From: Chitinophagaceae bacterium UBA2789
Lineage (GTDB): Bacteria; Bacteroidota; Bacteroidia; Chitinophagales; Chitinophagaceae
DNA: 7,298 bases
NCBI GenBank assembly: GCA_002352145.1
Contig: DEHX01000113.1
Coordinates: 16,389 to 23,686 of the forward strand
Direction of reading: 5' to 3'
Shown here: in pieces, positions 4,585-7,298 of the stretch
How positions within the stretch are numbered: the stretch's first letter is position 1
Layout of the letters: the number at the start of each line of letters is the position of its first letter
Notes under the pieces: model-generated
What the model saw: the letters and a program-made list of their open reading frames with translations, nothing else
What the model was told of the DNA's origin: nothing
The model's database searches: none
Position numbers and translations under genes: made by a program

Positions 4585-6762
4585 CTATCTTTTCTTATTG
4601 TTCATCACTATCATTCTTTCGAGGTCTTTTTCTGAACTGATAAGTACATCTTCATTAGTGCCGGTTTTATTAAACGTGTCGTATTTCTCAAGTGGCTTGA
4701 AATTAATTCCTGTTGCATTAGTTAATGACCTGATACTGCATTGATACTCTTTAAAATGAGCATTTGTATCTATATCAATAGCTTCATATTGCATTCCAGC
4801 TACTTCAGTAAATTTTATTCCTGTTATCAGTTCTTCCTGTGATAATTTAAAAGCTGTTGCTTTAAGTTGATTATCATCATTTCGCCAGACAATAATCTTG
4901 AAAAACTCCATAGGGACTATCTCACCCCTGAATTTCTTTTTGTTTGAAGAAAAAATTGGTCCGTTAAATACAGTTATTCTTCCTTCACTACCTTTTTCCT
5001 TTTTGACACCTTTCTCAAGTATTGCCTTTTCGAGCTTTCCCCAAATTCCGCCTCCACGGTTCAGGCCTGGAACCTGCGGGCAGGCATTTGTATAAAAGCA
5101 TGTATAGATACCATTTCGTAAAGCAGCCTCTTCCGTTTTATCCCAGTTGGCATCTTCAAATCGGCTCATATGACCTTTATCGAAACCCGAGCCTGCATAA
5201 AACTTATCTGTAAGTTGCTTACTTATATCAATACGTTTATCTCTTAACCAATCATCAGTTCTTTTACTATTATCCAGTCTTAATGCCGGATTGCCTTCTA
5301 CATTAATTGCACTAAGTGCAGGCATTTTCATAGTTTCATTGAAAAGCACACTGTATTTAAAATACTTCAACTCGCTTTTGCCATTACTCATCTTGGCAAT
5401 ATTCTTCATCAAAGACTTTTGCGGTTTTGGCAAAGGAATATTTACACCCATAAAACCAGGGTCATAACCCTTGCATCCGGAAAAAACTACGTCTTTCTCC
5501 TTATCAGCTTTTTTTGCCTCAGCAATAGTTGTATCAATATCGCTCAATATTTTATCCGGTCTGGCAGCTACATCATCTCCTTTATTGCGAATACTGACAG
5601 TTACTTGTCCGCTGGCTTCAAGCAAGGAAGCAGGAAAAACAATACTCACATCATTATTTCCTGCCCAACCCCCAATAGGATCAGGTTGATTTTTTTTGTC
5701 CCAGTTAACGACACCAGATGGTAATTCTAAAGGTGAAAATGGTCTTCTTTTAAGTTCATTTACATAATCAGAGTGGGGAAAGCGACTGAAAATATCTTTC
5801 AATATGACACTTATACGAATACCTTCATTCGCAATCCAATGTATTTTTGTTTCATCAACCTCCCCGTTCACAACAGGAATAATATTACCATCTATATCCA
5901 GGAAGTTTTTTCCATCTGCACTCATACTTGGCACCCCCATGTGGTGCAGGGCTACAACTTGCCACTGGTCATTAAATACCGGACTTCCGCTGCTTCCCTG
6001 TGCAGTGTCTGATTTATACCATAGTGTTGTTGGCATGATCTTCTTAAACTGGTTTTCGCGGATTGACAACTGCTTGTAATCACCGCCGGGGTGGTGTATG
6101 ATATTAAGTAGTTCTACATCTTCATCCCCTAATTTGCCAGGAGTGGGGTCTAAAAAAATATAACTAATAGCTGAAAGTTGTGCATTACCCGAAACATCTA
6201 CCGGTTCAACTGCAACTAAGCAATAATCCAACGCTTTTAAGGAATAGAAAAAATCGTCTGGCCTTAGCCTGAATGAAACAGGCTGCTTGGGTCGGCCATA
6301 TATATCATATTCATAATTAAACTGCGCTTCGCTTTGCATTACATATTCTTTTTTTCTGAAGACATGCCAGTTTGTAAGCAATAATCTAGATGAAACCATA
6401 AAACCAGTGGCAAAACCAATTGTTCGTGGCCCCTCTTTGATAACAACTCTGGCCACTTTTTGCTTTGTACTTGCGATAAGCTCAACAAAATTGCTGTAAA
6501 CTGAATCGTTTTTACCAATTGCTCTTTCAAAAGCAAAAGAAGCCGGTTCCGGTGCTCTGTCCTCAATAAGTTGCAACCTGTTTGCCAGGTTATCATTATC
6601 ACCGGTGATATTTCCTTTTTTTACTGCCTCCGGAACATTTTTGTCGATATACTCTTCTAACTCATCTTCAATAAATTTACCTTTCTTTTCCCCTGGCTTT
6701 ATTCTGTCTCCAGCCTTAAATCGTTCAACTGATTGTTTTATCAGCTCTGTTGAAACTAACAT
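4585..6762 (-). CDS. Trypsin-like serine protease fused to DNA/RNA non-specific endonuclease
   Basis: This 725-residue protein carries two enzymes. Residues 1-100 are a charged, mostly helical leader of unknown role. Residues about 101-320 form a chymotrypsin-fold protease: H123 in LLTNWHV, D169 in KALDYCLVAVE and S248 in QGSSGSPVF give a complete triad, followed by VVALHHMGVP (259-268) and HWIANEGIRIS (298-308), which I recall as recurring in intracellular trypsin-like peptidases. About 335-420 is a linker with a beta-like part (FPASLLEASGQVTVSIR). Residues about 420-690 are a NucA/Serratia-type endonuclease, which cuts DNA and RNA with one Mg ion: the DRGH motif appears as DKGH (518-521, general base H521), then NACPQVPGLN (549-558; N558 the metal ligand) and WGKLE (564-568). 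No signal peptide or membrane segment is seen, unusual for this nuclease family, so it should act in the cytosol and need restraint. The ATG (complement of 6760-6762) follows an A/T-rich leader. Its GC is lower than that of dnaB or the patatin gene. A conflict-effector role is inferred. Confidence 0.93.
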   Translation of the reverse strand: MLVSTELIKQSVERFKAGDRIKPGEKKGKFIEDELEEYIDKNVPEAVKKGNITGDNDNLANRLQLIEDRAPEPASFAFERAIGKNDSVYSNFVELIASTKQKVARVVIKEGPRTIGFATGFMVSSRLLLTNWHVFRKKEYVMQSEAQFNYEYDIYGRPKQPVSFRLRPDDFFYSLKALDYCLVAVEPVDVSGNAQLSAISYIFLDPTPGKLGDEDVELLNIIHHPGGDYKQLSIRENQFKKIMPTTLWYKSDTAQGSSGSPVFNDQWQVVALHHMGVPSMSADGKNFLDIDGNIIPVVNGEVDETKIHWIANEGIRISVILKDIFSRFPHSDYVNELKRRPFSPLELPSGVVNWDKKNQPDPIGGWAGNNDVSIVFPASLLEASGQVTVSIRNKGDDVAARPDKILSDIDTTIAEAKKADKEKDVVFSGCKGYDPGFMGVNIPLPKPQKSLMKNIAKMSNGKSELKYFKYSVLFNETMKMPALSAINVEGNPALRLDNSKRTDDWLRDKRIDISKQLTDKFYAGSGFDKGHMSRFEDANWDKTEEAALRNGIYTCFYTNACPQVPGLNRGGGIWGKLEKAILEKGVKKEKGSEGRITVFNGPIFSSNKKKFRGEIVPMEFFKIIVWRNDDNQLKATAFKLSQEELITGIKFTEVAGMQYEAIDIDTNAHFKEYQCSIRSLTNATGINFKPLEKYDTFNKTGTNEDVLISSEKDLERMIVMNNKKR

Positions 6763-6776
6763 AACTTTAATTTATA

Positions 6777-6805
6777 TCTATAAATAATTGGCCTCTTAAT
6801 ATCAA
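6777..6805 (-). promoter_or_regulatory. Weak candidate promoter for the protease-nuclease gene
   Basis: On the minus strand TTGATA (6805-6800) and TATAGA (6782-6777) are 17 bases apart, like a sigma-70 promoter. Transcription would begin only about 8 bases before the ATG. Bacteroidota rarely use this consensus, and no TTTG/TAnnTTTG pair is evident in this gap, so the call is tentative. Confidence 0.2.
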
Positions 6806-6829
6806 CTGGTATTGAAGGCATACCCAGTT
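6804..6829. repeat. Inverted repeat in the protease-nuclease/patatin divergent gap
   Basis: AACTGGTAT (6804-6812) pairs with ATACCCAGTT (6820-6829) over nine base pairs with one bulged C; the loop is TGAAGGC. It lies 42 bases upstream of the protease-nuclease start and 107 bases before the patatin start, touching the candidate -35 box of the former. No T-tract follows on either strand, so an operator or a structured leader is more likely than a terminator. Confidence 0.35.
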
Positions 6830-6936
6830 AAAATTGAGAAAGAATATCGAGATGTGCAATACCATAAAGTGGTTATTTTGAAGTATCATTGTTTCTGCTA
6901 ACTTACAATTTGTAACCTCTTGCTAAACCTTTCCCT

Positions 6937-7298
6937 ATGCCCTCCAAAATCTCTCCCTCCGATTTCTTGCAGCAAAGTGGCGCCAATGCAATTGTAGAAG
7001 AACTGCGCCAGCATTTTGTTAACAGCGGTAAACCATTAATTGTCTCTGATGTAAAAGATACACAGGGCAACCAGTATGTGGACCTGGTGCAGGAAGGCGG
7101 CGGTGTACTGGGTATTGCGCTGGTCGGCTATACTTATGTGCTGGAAAAAATGGGAATCCGGTTTTTCAGCATGGCAGGCACCAGTGCAGGGGCCATAAAC
7201 ACTATGCTGCTGGCCTGTGCCGGTAATAAAGAAGAAGAAAAATCGTCGAAGATCGTAGAGCATTTGGTGAAGCTGGAAATGTTCTCCTTTGTAGATGG
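6937..7298 (+). CDS. Patatin-like phospholipase, N-terminal part (cut by window end)
   Basis: The first 120 residues of a patatin-family lipid acyl hydrolase are present. This enzyme class cleaves fatty acyl chains from membrane lipids with a Ser-Asp dyad. After about 48 residues of N-terminal sequence comes the oxyanion-hole motif GGGVLG (54-59, in QEGGGVLGIALVGYTYVLE). The nucleophile elbow GTSAG (81-85, S83) follows, and then the usual small-residue helix AINTMLLACAG. The catalytic Asp lies beyond the window. No signal peptide or membrane segment is seen in this part, so it is probably cytoplasmic. The ATG at 6937 is the first in frame, and the sequence before GGG is consistent with a real N-terminal extension. 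The gene is divergent from the protease-nuclease across 174 bases. Its GC, like that of dnaB, is higher than that of the nuclease gene, so it may be an older resident with a housekeeping lipid role. Confidence 0.92.
   Translation, partial: MPSKISPSDFLQQSGANAIVEELRQHFVNSGKPLIVSDVKDTQGNQYVDLVQEGGGVLGIALVGYTYVLEKMGIRFFSMAGTSAGAINTMLLACAGNKEEEKSSKIVEHLVKLEMFSFVD

Noticed and set aside
4898..5213. Plus-strand frames opposite the nuclease domain
   Set aside because: They lie entirely antisense to conserved nuclease motifs, and their translations show no family features.
6873..6912. Promoter for the patatin gene (TTATTTTG at 6873-6880, TACAATTTG at 6904-6912)
   Set aside because: Each resembles a -7 box, but the internal spacing is off by one base or a base differs, and no -33 box lies at 19-21 bases; the two elements taken as a pair are 24 bases apart.
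7036..7263. Minus-strand 75-codon frame opposite the patatin gene
   Set aside because: The plus strand encodes unmistakable patatin motifs (GGGVLG, GTSAG) across the same bases.

Overview
The window looks like a chromosomal segment of a Bacteroidota bacterium, probably near the Chitinophagaceae/Sphingobacteriia; the lineage is an inference. The reasons are the DnaB sequence type, the A/T-rich Shine-Dalgarno-poor leaders, promoter-like TTTG/TAnnTTTG elements, and a secreted beta/gamma-crystallin protein of a kind common in that phylum. There is no tRNA, rRNA, CRISPR array or insertion sequence.

Layout: (1) 13-1587, minus strand, is the replicative helicase gene dnaB, complete. (2) 1588-2003 is a divergent intergenic region. 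It carries a perfect DnaA box, a candidate dnaB promoter overlapping that box, a strong hairpin with a competing alternative fold, and a perfect TAnnTTTG element facing right. (3) 2004-2504, plus strand, is an uncharacterised 166-residue, probably beta-sandwich, cytoplasmic protein, closed by a clear intrinsic terminator. (4) 2750-4492, plus strand, is a 580-residue secreted protein with an N-terminal calcium-type beta/gamma-crystallin domain and a large unassigned C-terminal region holding a His/Asp/Glu-rich motif. (5) 4585-6762, minus strand, is a 725-residue protein that joins a trypsin-like serine protease to a DNA/RNA non-specific (NucA/Serratia-type) endonuclease and has no signal peptide. 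(6) 6937 to the window end, plus strand, is the start of a patatin-like phospholipase, divergent from the protease-nuclease.

The genes do not form one operon: each faces its own intergenic region. The best candidate for an undescribed system is the intracellular protease-nuclease fusion, possibly with the divergent patatin lipase. Both enzyme classes are known as effectors in bacterial conflict systems, and the fusion gene appears lower in GC than its neighbours. Its sensor, trigger and any immunity partner are not visible here, so a defence role is only a hypothesis. Two smaller observations also merit a check: the DnaB C-terminus ends in an SSB-like acidic PF tip, and the dnaB upstream region holds a perfect DnaA box.
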